A DNA stretch of 64,000 nt from Smallanthus sonchifolius (GCA_023525975.1 CM042022.1:5578001-5642000), one strand, 5' to 3'; positions 23,880 through 35,588 are shown, counted from the first letter of the stretch. Notes: generated by a model not told the origin, from the letters alone. Program-made: numbers and translations.

Positions 23880-26800
23880 AGTTGTTAAGGATCAGGTCAC
23901 CCAGAAAACTCTTTCTGAACACGATATTCTTCTTAAGAATCAGCAGTCCGCTTTCCTTGACCTTCAAAGATCCGTTGGTGACATGGCTAGAAAACTTGAG
24001 GAGAGGTTACCCGGTCAATTTCCGGGTGGCACTCAACTCAATCCGAATGCTCATGCGAAAGCCATCACCACTCGTAGCGGAATAATTTTAGGTGAACCGA
24101 AAGTGAGAGAAGAGGTAGAGGAGGAGGAGCCAGTTGATAAAGAAATTGAGTTGAAGGCTCCCGGTAAAGTGCAATCTAGGCTAGACCCAGCAATTACCGC
24201 ACACACCGTCGAGCCCCAAGTGGAGAGGAGCATTGAGAAGAGACCGATAGAGTCTAGGCCTTCACCAGTTATAGATCTTTCACGAGTCCCGTATCCTGCC
24301 CGCCTTAAGCAACAGAAATATGCCAAGGAATACGGGCATTTTCTTGACATGTTCAAACAACTAAAAATTAATCTCCCGTTCATTGAGGCTCTCCAATGCA
24401 TGCCCAAATATGCCAAGTTTTTGAAGGACCTTCTTAAAAGAATGGATCGATTGGGGGAGCTCTCAAACATTCCATTGACGGGAGGTTGTTCCGCGGTTGT
24501 TTTGAACAAATTACCGGAAAAACTGACGGATCCGGGTATCTTCACCATTCCATGCCTATTCGGTAGTGATACCTAATGTAGAGCTTTAGCCGACCTAGGT
24601 GCTAGCATCAACCTGATGCCGTTTTCCCTCTATGAGAAGCTAGACCTAGGTGAACTTTCACCCACTCGCATGACTTTATCCTTAGCCGATCGTTCCGTCA
24701 AATACCCTCGTGGTATCATTGAAAATTTACTTGTTAAGGTCGATAAGTTTGTCTTCCCGGTCGATTTTGTCATTCTTGATATGGAAGCTGATGAGGGAGT
24801 TCCTATCATTCTAGGCCGTCCATTTTTGCGCACCGCAAGGGCACTCATCGATGTTTATGATGGAAAAATTTCACTATGCGTTGGTGACGAGAAGGTCACA
24901 TTTGAGGTAGATAGATCCATGCAACACCCAAACGATTCTAGTGATTTTAGCGGCCCATGCCATTCCGTCTATTTCTTGAATTCATTCCTGTCGGGCGTAG
25001 ACCAATGTCTCGAGTATATCAGTGGAGTCGATTTGTTGGGAGGGGGAGTACCAGATGAATTGGAGGAGAGTGAAGAAGAAGAGGAGGAAACCCTGTGGTT
25101 TCCCGAGGTGATGGAGCTTAGTGAGGTTAGGAATGAAAGTGAGAGAGCTCCCTTAGAGATACCAACCCCTTTAGAACTAAAGGTTTTGCCTTCACACCTA
25201 GAGTATGCTTATTTAGGAGAGGGTTCGAGTCTTCCCGTTATTATCTCCTCTAAGTTGATGGAGGAGGAGAAGTTGAGGTTGTTAGAGGTGCTGAAGTTGC
25301 ACAAAGAGGCAATTGCATGGAGCCTTTCGGATATTAAGGGTATAAGCCCCGCCTATTGTACTCACCGGATTCTTATGGAGGATGAATATAAGCCGGTGGT
25401 GCAACCTCAAAGGCGTTTCAATCCAAACATGCAAGAGGTAGTGAAGAAGGAGGTTTTGAAGTTGCTAGATGTCGGGGTGATTTACCCAATTTCAGATTCC
25501 CCATGGGTGAGCCCGACCCAAGTTGTCCCGAAGAAAGGGGGGATGACAGTGGTCATGAATGAGAAGAATGAGCTAATCCCTTCACGTACGGTCACCGATT
25601 GGCGTGTGTGCATTGATTACCGAAAATTAAACGACGCCACCCGGAAAGACCATTTCCCTCTACCATTCATCGATCAGATGTTGGAGCGTCTGGCGGGTCA
25701 ATAGTTTTACTGTTTTCTCGACGGATTTTCGGGATACTTCCAGATTCCCATCGCACCGGAGGATCAGGATAAGACGACATTTACATGCCCTTATGGCACA
25801 TATGCGTACCGCCGCATGCCATTCGGGTTATGTAATGCTTCGGCTACCTTCTAGCGTTGTATGGTCGCTATATTCCAGGATATGATTGAGACTTCCATGG
25901 AAGTTTTCATGGATGACTTCTCGGTTTATGGAGGCTCCTTCGACCTGTGTTTGATTAATTTGGGGAAGATGTTGAAGCGGTGTACGGAGACGAAATTGAT
26001 GTTGAATTGGGAGAAATGTCACTTCATGGTGACAGAAGGGATAATGTTAGGCCATAAGATCTCACGAGATGGCATAGAGGTGGATAGAGCTAAAATAGAT
26101 ACAATCAGCAGGTTACCCCCACCGACGAGTGTTAGGTCGATCCGTAGTTTTCTCGGTTATAGGCGTTTTATCAAGGATTTTTGCAAAATTACTCGGCCCA
26201 TGACCCGACTCCTCGAGAAGGATGCCCCGTTTGTCTTCGATGAGGAGTGTCTCGAAGCCTTTGTTTTTTTGAAAGAAAAGTTAATCAGTGCCCCCATTCT
26301 TATATCACCCGACTGGAGCTTGCCTTTTGAGCTCATGTGTGATGCGAGTGACTACGCAGTTGGTGCGGTTTTAGGGCAAAGACGGGATAAGCACTTCCAC
26401 CCCATCTACTACGCGAGCAAAACTCTAAATGATGCTCAATAAAACTATACCACCACAGAGAAAGAGCTCCTAGCCGTAGTATTCGCATTCGATAAATTCC
26501 GTTCATACCTCGAGCTTTCGAAAACCACTGTTTTCACTGACCATTCTGCTTTGCGTTTTCTCTTCCAAAAGAAAGATGCTAAGCCACGTCTCATACGGTG
26601 GATCCTATTTCTCTCCGAGTTCGATATAGAAATTAAGGATAAGAGAGGAGCGGAGAATGTTGCGGCCGACCATTTGTCACGGTTGGAGGACCCAAAGAGA
26701 GAGGAGATTCGTGAGGAGGCGATAGGTAATAAATTCCCTCACGCGTCGGTTGAGTTTGTGGCAGCGGAGAAGGAAGGTATGCCATGGTTCTCCGATTTGG

Positions 26801-26913
26801 CAAATTACCTAGCGAATGGAGTTGTGTTGAAGGGTATGACAACCCAACAGAGGAAGAAATTTTTTAGGGATGCTAGGAGGTACATTTGGGATGACCCTTT
26901 TCTTTTAGGGTAG
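23880..26913 (+). pseudogene. Athila pol part 1: protease, RT, RNase H (broken)
   Basis: A long linker (TTRSGIILGE, then RPSPVIDLSRVPYPARLKQQ) precedes the Athila-type protease, whose active site reads DLGASINLMP at about 24594. RT has VCIDYRKLNDATRKDHFPLP (about 25605) and an intact FMDDFSVYG (about 25909). RNase H has CDASDYAVGAVLGQ (about 26338) and AADHLSRLE. One reading frame holds throughout but contains TAA 24574-24576, TAG 25702-25704, TAG 25852-25854, TAA 26440-26442 and TAG 26911-26913. Each sits where a sense codon one base away fits the family. Confidence 0.92.
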
Positions 26914-26939
26914 GAGGAGATAGGATTCTTAGGAGGTGT

Positions 26940-28089
26940 ATGACGAAGGAGGAAGGTAATGAGATCCTTAGGCATGTTCATGAGGGTTTAACGGGAGGTC
27001 ACCATGGTCCTCACACCACCGCCCAAAAGGTGTTTGATTGTGGATTTTATTGGCCTTCGGTAGTTAAGGATGCCTTAGAGTTTGTTAGGAGATGTGATGC
27101 GTGCCAACGTACCGGAAATATCTCATCCAAGAAAGAGATGCCTCAAAATCCAATCCAGATCCTTGAAATATTCGACGTTTGGGGCATTGACTTCATGGGA
27201 CCATTCCCCATCTCTAGTGGAAATCGGTACATCCTCGTGGCGATTGACTATGTTTCAAAGTGGGTTGAGGCTCAAGCTCTTCCCACAAATGATGGCCGAG
27301 TGGTGGTAAGATTCCTAAAGAAGTTATTCACTCGTTTTGGTACACCAAGAGCTCTCATAAGTGACCGTGGCACTCATTTTTGCAACGCCGTGATGGAAAA
27401 AGCGTTAGCACGCTATGGGGTCACTCATCATTTGTCCACCGCATATCACCCCCAAACAAGCGGTCAAGTTGAGAATGCCAATCGAGGAGTGAAGCGAATC
27501 CTAGAGAAAACCGTAGGGAAAAATAGGAAAGATTGGTCCGAGAAGCTAGATGATGCTTTATGGGCGTTCCGAACCGCATACAAAACACCCTTAGGAACCA
27601 CCCCGTTTATGGTCGTTTATGGAAAAGCATGTCACCTACCCGTAGAATTGGAACATCGTGCGCTTTGGGCTCTCAAAACCGTGAACCTAGACTTAACCGA
27701 AGCCGCTCGAAAACGATTTTTCCAAATTCATGAGTTAGAGGAGCTTAGAGATGCGGCATATGCACGTTCATGGAATATTAAGGAGAAAACTAAGGCATTG
27801 CACGATAGGAGGCTTAGGAGAGTGAGGGAGTTTAGAAATGGGGATAAGGTACTTGTTTATAACTCCCGGTTGAAGTTGTTTGGGGGGAAGTTGAAGTCCA
27901 AGTGGTCGGGACCATATGTGGTCAAGGAGGTTTTTTCCATACGGGACGATTGAGTTGTTAGATGAAGCCGATGGGAATACATGGAAAGTAAATGTCCACC
28001 GTTTGAAACACTATGTAGGGGGACCCATAGATCTTACCGAAGTGGAGGAAACTCTTCTCGAAATACCTCCTAACAACGCCCAAGTATAG
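26940..28089 (+). pseudogene. Athila pol part 2: integrase (frameshifted at both ends)
   Basis: The zinc domain HEGLTGGHHGPHT...CDACQ opens the piece. The catalytic residues appear in GIDFMGPFP, ISDRGTHF and TAYHPQTSGQVENANRGVKR, all retained. A frame change just before 26940 separates it from RNase H. Another, in a T run near 27936, moves the last 45 codons (GTIELLDEADGN...) to the frame ending at TAG 28087. There is no chromodomain, as expected for Athila. The central 337-codon segment is open. Confidence 0.93.
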
Positions 28090-29298
28090 AGTCTTGAGTG
28101 AAAGCTCAAGTGTAAAGTTTGTAATTTTTCGTAGTTTTTGTTTTTGTGTCTTGTGTTTTTGAGTCTTGTGCAGGAAAACATCACCGTTGGGGAGCAACGA
28201 TCGACAGGAAAACGAATTTCCAGGTAAGTCTCAGTGTTAGATTTTATTTGGAATGGGTTTTTAGGAGGTTTGGAAAACTTAAAGTTTTTTCTAAGGCATG
28301 GAGCTGGCAAAATCTCAAAACTTTCTGTTGAAATAGGCCCCTCGCCACCCGCGAGGGATTGAAGATTTACGTCGCGCGCCGCGAGGCTTCTCGCCACCCG
28401 CGAGACACATTCCAACACTCGCCGCGGGCCGCGAGCCCCCTTCTCTTCAGAACAAAACATCTCTTCCCCAAACCTGCAATCACTTTTCTCCTTACAAACC
28501 CTAAAATACCTTACGGCCTCCACCACCAAACCACCACAAATCCACCATTTTTACACCCCATTCACCATTTTTGACCTTCTTACACCTATCATATCATCCT
28601 ACACCTGAAAACCACCAGAAACTACTCATTTGTTCACTCACCAGCATATATTTTCACGGGGTTCTGGGTGTACCTCTTGTTTCTTAGTTTTCTTACTGAT
28701 TAACTCGCTCTCCAGGTATGTTTTCTTGTATTTTGTAATTTTGTAATCTTTTAGTCTTCGAGTTTTGATCGGTAGTGGGTAGTTTTGCATGTTTAGTTGT
28801 CGGTTCTTCATTGTGTCGTTTAGTTAGTTTGGGTCTTTGATGATAAATGCAGTGTGGATAGGTAAGTTCGGGGCTGTTTTGGTTGTGTCTGTGCCGGTGG
28901 CTTGGTTTGGGAACATTCGGAAATTGAGGTGGTTTGGTTCGAGATAACTTAAGCTCTATACTCAATGTCGGTTTGTTGTGGCACTTAGGTTTAATTGGGG
29001 ACAATTAAAGTGCCGAGGAGGTAATGTACATTGAGTCTAGTTAGTGAGTTTTTGGGTAATTTTATGTTTTGACAGGTTAAAGGCTACTCGCCCGTACTCA
29101 ATCTCCATTCGGGCGAGTTTAGTCTAAACTTATAATTAGTTCTTGTAAATTGTCGCCCAAAGTGTTTGTAACTTCAGGTTTTCTGGTGCAACCGCGAATG
29201 AAATGCTATACGGTTGATATTTTATTAAAAAAAAAAAATTGTTTGTGAATACTGACTTTCTGCTTTTCTTTTCTTTGTTTGATTATTCATGTGCAGAT
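28090..29298 (+). other. Leader between pol and the env-position ORF, with splice-like signals and hairpins
   Basis: No coding signal. AG acceptors preceded by pyrimidine-rich runs end at 28172, 28715 and 29296. Strong donors are CAG/GTAAGT at 28224 and CAG/GTATGT at 28716. Four GC-rich self-complementary motifs lie at 28341-28355, 28371-28385, 28390-28404 and 28418-28435, two of them CTCGCCACCCGCGAG as in the LTR. The arrangement suggests the downstream ORF is expressed from spliced RNA. Confidence 0.55.
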
Positions 29299-30786
29299 AT
29301 GTCAGGTGAAGGTTCGTCAAGCAGATCAGGAAGGAAGCAAAGAGGCCCAACACCGCGTCCGCGAGGAGATGCGGCTGAGCAGGACTATAATCCAAATCTG
29401 GGTCAAAGGATGATCAAGTATCATACCAGAGAACGTATCCCTAACTGTAGAGTCACGAGGCTTCGAGAACACCCGCTTCTGCAATTTGAGTTGGGAACTC
29501 AGGAATCGCGGAAATTGGATACCTTGATTGATACAGATCTACTACAATTTAGGATGATCGATTGGACGCTTCTAGATAACATTGGCCAAAGAGATAGGAT
29601 CGAGGCGTTGCTGGGTGATAAGTTCAGGGCTGCATTGTGTTGTATGGCTCCACAATATGAGGAGTTAACTTTAGAATTCCATGCTACTTTCAGGTACAAG
29701 CAGGGAAATTTTGAGCAACATGATGCGGTCTCATTTTCTCTGGGTAGACAGGTGTACGAGATGACCATGCCCCAATTTGCAGTGGCTACTCAGTTATATA
29801 CACAGGCAGAGGTTCAAACACCGGAGTTTATCACTAGTGTGAGGGGTGTCTTTACGAAGCAGCATGATTACAGCTTGGTGAGGAATGATCTGGTTAGGTT
29901 TTGGGGTACTATCTCAAATGCTCCCTTCTCAGGGAGTATGTTGAATTCAGAAATTATCGATCCGGTGTACAGGTATATTCATAAGATCTTGACAGCGACA
30001 CTTGTTGGCATAGGCTCGGGGGAGAATAAGATCAACCAGGTTGATCTGTTTTGTTTGCTGTGTATGGTGGAGCAGAGGCCTGCAAATGTGGCCAGTATTA
30101 TCGCATGGTCCATGAAAAGGACCTGGAGGGGTGGTCCGGATGCTGGTGTCTACATGGGGCCTTATGTGACTAGAATTGCTGAAAGTCTTAGGGTGTTTGA
30201 CAAATATGAGGCAAGGTATTTGAAAGATGGGCCAGTTACAGTTATGACGGGGGTTAGAGAATTACAGTATGTAGGGATTCTCAGTATGCATGAACCGCCT
30301 AGTTGGGAACCGATTCGAGCAGGGCCACAGGGTCAACCACCAGCAGGATCTGAGGCTGCAGCAGCTATGCAGTCCGGGATACCGACCCGTTATCAGAGAC
30401 CATTGCATCGGTCTGAGAGGCCAGCACCACAGTATCCTCTCCAACAGCCACGACCGGACCCCCTCACATTGGATTCGATGTATGATAGGATGGAGCATGG
30501 GTTTAGGGACTTACATGGGTTGATGGCCACTGGCCATAATGAGATCAGGACGCTGCTTTCTACTGGGCAGCAACGTCAGGAGGAGGCACTGAGGTATATG
30601 ATGGGAAACATGAACATGAATGTCCCGAGTTTTTTCGCGCCTCAGGGGTCGAGTGGTCAGCAGTACGGTGGTTATGGTCAGTATGGTTCTTATGGACAAC
30701 CGGGCAGCTCAGGTCAGTATGGTGCCGACCGCTCACCACCAGAGTTTCCGATTTTTGAGGCTGAGAGTGAAGAGGACGAAGAATAG
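29299..30786 (+). CDS. Athila env-position ORF (ATHILA ORF-1-like), intact
   Basis: 495 codons without a stop. I chose ATG 29299 because it lies 3 nt after a strong 3' splice site (pyrimidine run, then GTGCAG ending 29296). The open frame extends 20 codons upstream to an ATG at 29239, but those codons are the pyrimidine tract itself. The N-terminus is basic (SGRKQRGPTPRPRG). The central region has FRMIDWTLLDNIGQRDRIEAL and AVSFSLGRQVYEM, which I recognise from plant proteins annotated as Arabidopsis retrotransposon ORF-1 (ATHILA family). A Pro/Gln-rich stretch follows from about residue 355, and the tail is Gly/Tyr/Gln/Ser-rich ending in an acidic cluster (EAESEEDEE). No transmembrane segment is evident. 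Molecular role unknown. Confidence 0.8.
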   Translation: MSGEGSSSRSGRKQRGPTPRPRGDAAEQDYNPNLGQRMIKYHTRERIPNCRVTRLREHPLLQFELGTQESRKLDTLIDTDLLQFRMIDWTLLDNIGQRDRIEALLGDKFRAALCCMAPQYEELTLEFHATFRYKQGNFEQHDAVSFSLGRQVYEMTMPQFAVATQLYTQAEVQTPEFITSVRGVFTKQHDYSLVRNDLVRFWGTISNAPFSGSMLNSEIIDPVYRYIHKILTATLVGIGSGENKINQVDLFCLLCMVEQRPANVASIIAWSMKRTWRGGPDAGVYMGPYVTRIAESLRVFDKYEARYLKDGPVTVMTGVRELQYVGILSMHEPPSWEPIRAGPQGQPPAGSEAAAAMQSGIPTRYQRPLHRSERPAPQYPLQQPRPDPLTLDSMYDRMEHGFRDLHGLMATGHNEIRTLLSTGQQRQEEALRYMMGNMNMNVPSFFAPQGSSGQQYGGYGQYGSYGQPGSSGQYGADRSPPEFPIFEAESEEDEE

Positions 30787-31196
30787 TGTGGGGATTATGC
30801 AGCTGTTATCGTGTCCTTTCTATTTATTTTTCGTTTATGATGTTTTCAGTTTCTATGGTTTGTGATGTTTTAATACATTGATACATTGGGTGGGTTGGTT
30901 TGGTTGGTTTGTGTTTGGCTTGAACAAACTGAATGGTTTTCTCTGCGAGTATTTTGATTATGTTTAGGTTGTTGTGATGTTGCCGCTTCCGTTCGTGTGT
31001 GATAAATGAGGATTGTTGGCTGGGCACGTTCGGTATGGAGGGCACTAGTGGAAATTGACTGGCACGTTGACCGTCTTGCTTTATTACCAGCTAAGTCTTT
31101 TCCAGTTGTATATCTTGTATTTTTATTTCTTTCCGTTCCTGCATTAGGGACAATGCAACATTTAAGTGTGGGGATGGGACATTTAATTTTTCATTG

Positions 31197-31239
<43 letters not shown>

Positions 31240-32130
31240 GGAAAATGTCTCTGTTTTAGAAGTTTGCAATTACAAGCACGGAAAATGATAGTAAAGTCGG
31301 GTTTTTACTTGTTTTTTGAATATGAGATTATAAATAAAGTGAAAGCGTGTCTAGTTAGGGATATGTGGGTAGGCCCGACCGGTTGAGAAGTTTCCTTTGA
31401 GCTTAAATATATCTAATGTTGGGATATTTGTGAGTTATCATCTAGGAGAAGTAGGGAAGTCGATACCGCCACAAATAGTATAAGGAATGCCGTTATAAGT
31501 TTTAAAATCTTAGAATTTTTATCGAAAAAAATAAAATAAAAATAATAATAATAATAATAATAATAATAGCATATAAAATAACGATGCCTATGGAATTGCT
31601 CTTGGGGATGGTGACTCTGATTGAAATTCCCGCTAGGATAAGTTAAAATAAAATGATATGATTACCGACGCTCACGTTGTCGCTCTTGGGGATGGTGACT
31701 CTGATTGAAACAACATCTGGGTTAGGTATGAATATTGTGTGCTCGTGATTTCTCTAAAAAAAAGAAAAAAAAAACAAAAAGAGAAAATTTTGATGTTAAT
31801 TGTTTTGATTTTTAAAGAATAAGACGGTTAGGAAATAATCAATTGATTGTTCCTTTTGTTCCATAAGCTTGAGGTGGGGTTAGATGAAACTATAGCTTTC
31901 GATGCGTGAGACCCTAGATAATCGGATTGAACTTAAATTAAATAAACATGATAAGGAACTTGGATACCGTATTTGGGTTTAAGAGGATAATATATTTGCA
32001 ATCACAGCTAACACGTCACTAAGCTTTAATTAAAATAACTGAGTTTTTGAGAACCAAATTTCTACCTGACTATGATTCCGTATACATAATTCTTTTTCAG
32101 GGACGAAAAAAGGGTAAGTGTGGGGATATT
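30787..32130 (+). other. Athila 3' non-coding region and polypurine tract
   Basis: Contains (TA)n at about 31199-31236, (TAA)n at about 31540-31568, and a direct repeat of CTCTTGGGGATGGTGACTCT near 31600 and 31682. Immediately before the LTR come ACGAAAAAAGGG and AAGTGTGGGGATATT (32104-32130), the likely polypurine tract. No ORF supported. Confidence 0.7.
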
Positions 32131-33813
32131 TGATGTATTGCAAAATACACCCATTTATCGTGTTCAGTTTGTGTGGTTTTGTTTAGTTTTATTTTAGTTT
32201 TTAGTTAGAATATGTTATTGCTGATCCATTTGTGTTTACCAGGTCTCGAGTGATAGTTGTTGCTGAAATGGGCAGAAAACGAGTAAAAAATATGCAAAAC
32301 CGAGTACCGGAAGAGATCGGGAGGTCAAGAGTCAAATAAAAGCATGAAATTCGAGAAGAAACACCTTCTCGCCACCCGCGAGAAGGTCAGGGGTTGTCCG
32401 TCGCGGGCCGCGAGGGAGTTGCAACACAAACACAGAAATTAAATCCTCGCCACCCGCGAGAATGGAAGCCAATGGGCTCCGCGGGTGGCGAAAGCCTATT
32501 TTCCACAGAATGTTTCGACTTTCAGGTGGGTTGATGCTAGATTGGGGTATAAATACATCTCAATCATATTCTTGTAAAACCTAGCCGATTTTGGAGAATC
32601 TAGGACGAAAAGTGGAGAGATTTTGGAGCAATTTCATGCAAGAAGGAGAAACAGTTGGAGTCCTAGGATTGATCAAGCTCGTGGTTTGGCTATCCGGGTT
32701 TATCAATTCTTTGTTTTCTTAATTTTTACCATGTCTTTCCACTTTGTTGAAATTGCGTCTTTGATTTGGATAATGATGAGTAGCTAAACTAGATAAACTA
32801 CCTAGACTATGATGAATGGGATGCTAAAGTTGTGATTTTTATATTGGATGCTTGTTAATTTTGGATTTCATGATAAAGTAGCAAACTTGATTATTGATTC
32901 GTTGAATATGCATGCTTAGAATTATTCTAATTGTTATATATTGCTTCGTATGATCTTTGGTGAATGTCTTTTGCATAATAGGGTCATGCTAAATCATTAA
33001 CTTGCGTTGTGATTTGTTGGGTTAATTGGCCAAAATACCTTAGAAGCTATATTTGATAATTGAATAGGTCTAGGTGTTATACTAATCTTAATAGCCGAGA
33101 GGTGCGAGATTATTGATAGGTCTAAATTGGTAAATTGCTAGGGTGGTCTTTGAGAGAAGTCTGTCATAGTTGCCTTGCTAATATTTGTCTATCGAGTCGA
33201 ATCAAGAACCCAAGTCATCCTAGGTTTACAACCCGAGAGGGAGTATGTCATATTAGGGTACTTTACATAAACATTTAGATAACCGAGAGAAAGTCTAGAT
33301 CAACCGGTGTTTTCAGCAGCCTTCAGAGTTCCTTAGGTGTCTTCCCGAAAAGGGTCGGGAGTCCTGTTCGGTGTCTCAAGAGGTTAGAAATTTATGATCC
33401 CGGTTCCTTATTAACTTACATCCGTTAAAAGTATAGCTTGAAGTATCCCAGGATTCCAGTCTAGGTAGTTACCCATCATCATCTGAAGTAAAACCCAAAA
33501 TCACCTTCGTGTCTTAGGTAATTTAGTTAATTGATAGTATTTTAATCGCTTTTCTCTTAGGATTTTAGACAACCCCCCCCCCCCCAAATATAAAAACAAT
33601 TAGTCGTGTCAGTCAGTCTGTTTAAGTTAGTCTAATTTACGTAATAAATAGAGTCTCGTGGGTTCGATTTCCGGACTTATTTAGCTGTACTAGAGTCGAT
33701 CGGTTCACTTGCCGGTTAGTAGTTTAATTGAGTTTTAGAGAGTTTAGAGTTTAACTTAGTTTCTAGAATAGGTTAATTTATTTAATAATTTAATAACTAC
33801 GTTTAGAACATCA
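32131..33813 (+). repeat. 3' LTR of the Athila element
   Basis: 1,683 bp. Both hairpin motifs are in the perfect form CTCGCCACCCGCGAG (32368-32382 and 32446-32460), with the inverted partner at 32480-32491 and TATAAATA at 32548. Followed by the target duplication TGCTT (33814-33818). Confidence 0.95.
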
Positions 33814-33819
33814 TGCTTG

Positions 33820-34560
33820 CACTCACACTGTCATTTTTATCCATAGAGTGAAAGCCCTATCATTACCAGGGCTTACATTATCAATTCGATCGAAATCTGT
33901 AACCTAGGGTTCATCTCTGACCGATTTAATCGAACCCTAGTCTAGACTCAATCATAATCCAATTAACCTATACAGTTCGATTCGCAATATCATTTTCTTT
34001 GAAAGCCCTCTGTCAATTCAATGTTTTATTATATAAATTGTCGTAACCAGTAATCTAGGGTTCTTATGAAACCAGATTGCCGAATTCAACTCTAAACTGT
34101 TTATAAATTAAATTAAACCACATCATTAAACACGTAATAGTCTGTAAAGTGAAAGCCCTTTGAAATAACGGGCTACCATCATCGAATTGATCATGATCCC
34201 GTAATTAGGGTTCGTTCTGGAAACGTGTTGGGGTTTTCGATCTTAAACATGAATTTGATACAATTAAACCACATCAACAGATTCGCAAGGTTTTGTTTAA
34301 TAAAAGCCCCATTATTTCAACAACTTTTAATATCAGAAATTGATCAGTTGAATCCATGTTTATAAACTAGGGTTACGATCCCTCTTTCAGTAAATTAGCG
34401 ATCTTAAAACCGATGGTTTTCAAATTAAACGAGTCCCCAGATTCACAACACCTCGATTATCAAAACCCCTATGCAATTGTTTCCAGACATGGTCTAATTC
34501 TATGGTAATTGGACTGGTTTCGAACCGGTATGTGTATGGGAGGGAAACCCACTTGACTTG
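33820..34560 (+). repeat. About 150-bp degenerate tandem repeats in Tekay-2 U3
   Basis: GAAAGCCCT or a close variant occurs at 33850, 34001, 34151, 34302 (AAAAGCCCC) and about 34457 (AAAACCCCT). The steps are about 151, 150, 151 and 155. Each unit also carries TTCGCAA-like sequence before and TAGGGTTC-like sequence after the core. The 3' LTR has the same array with cores at 42880, 43031, 43181 and 43332. Confidence 0.8.
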
Positions 34561-34591
34561 GGTGTTAAAACCAATTGGAACCGGATGTTAT

Positions 34592-34681
34592 CGCGATGAC
34601 CCTAGCGGGCGGATTGGTTAAGACAGTGTGTGTGTGGGAGAGACCCGGGTTCGAGGTCGGGCTCCCACTTCTTTTTTTTTT
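34592..34681 (+). repeat. tRNA-like segment in the Tekay-2 5' LTR
   Basis: An A-box-like TGGTTAAGACAG at 34615-34626 is followed 33 nt later (start to start) by a B-box-like GGTTCGAGGTC at 34648-34658, then GGGCTCCCAC and a run of ten T. This is the layout of an RNA polymerase III internal promoter and terminator, as in tRNA genes and tRNA-derived SINEs. No full cloverleaf can be drawn, so it is called tRNA-like. Confidence 0.5.
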
Positions 34682-34900
34682 AACAGTTTTCTGGTGTTAT
34701 TTTAATATAAAAATCAAACCTTATATAATTATAATATTATACAAATGTGTTTTAGCTCGGGAAATAACTCGTAGGCTCGGGTTTGAATTTTTTAACCCAC
34801 TTTTATTATTATTTCCCCACTTTTAAAAATAATATATTTACCATGACTTGGTATAAAATAATATGTTTATATTATTTTCAACCCGTGACTCGTATTAATA

Positions 34901-34936
<36 letters not shown>

Positions 34937-35588
34937 CGTATCGTTTTGTAACCTCGTATAACACTTGAAACTAAATAATAATATAATTAGTTATATTATT
35001 TACTCGCATTTATCACGTTCATAAAAATAATATATTTATTATTTTGTACCACGAATGAGTAATTAGAATATCCTTTTGAACCTAAAAATAATATATTAAA
35101 TTATATTATTTTCCTAATTTTTGTAAATGACAAAACGCTCGAATATATTTATTATTATTGTTGTCATTCGCCGCGTAACGTATATATAATCTAATTACTA
35201 ATTAAAGAATTCCTATTCCCGTGGACACGTTCGTCTAATCTCGGTTACTAGAGCGTTTCTTTAGGACGCTTCTCATTCCGTGTCGTTGTCACAATTCCCA
35301 CTTTATCCCTAATTTATGTATTTATAATTTTAGGGCATCCGTAAGTCGTTTGAGACTTACACACGTGGTTCCAACTTGTCCTTTGTGTGATACTACCTAC
35401 AACGCAACGCATGTGAGTTTTCACGGCCCCTTTTTACTGTTTTAACTTGGGGGAGAAAACATGACTAAACAATTTTGGATTTTATAATTCGTATGATATC
35501 AATATTAAATGCTAAGCGTAACACGCTATCACAGAAAGTCCTCAACGAATATCGGACCATTAATATGGATCTTAGCGAGGTAATATTT

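Larger units (their letters stand above)
20644..33813 (+). mobile_element. Athila-type Ty3/gypsy element, innermost in the nest
   Basis: LTRs at 20644-22332 and 32131-33813 (TGATGTATTG to TTAGAACATCA), flanked by TGCTT on both sides. The 13.17 kb element has a tRNA-Asp-type PBS, gag, protease, RT, RNase H, integrase, and then a long ORF in the env position, the layout of the Athila lineage. The LTRs differ at about 20 positions over 1.68 kb by eye, so it is the youngest of the three. Confidence 0.95.

Noticed and set aside
24051..24548. 165-codon minus-strand ORF
   Set aside because: Antisense shadow of the Athila pol frame.
29239..29298. Signal peptide on the Athila downstream ORF (hydrophobic, Phe/Leu-rich first 20 codons)
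   Set aside because: These codons are the pyrimidine tract of a 3' splice site. Translation more likely starts at 29299.
34592..34681. A functional tRNA gene
   Set aside because: Only A box, B box and T run are recognisable; no acceptor stem or full cloverleaf.
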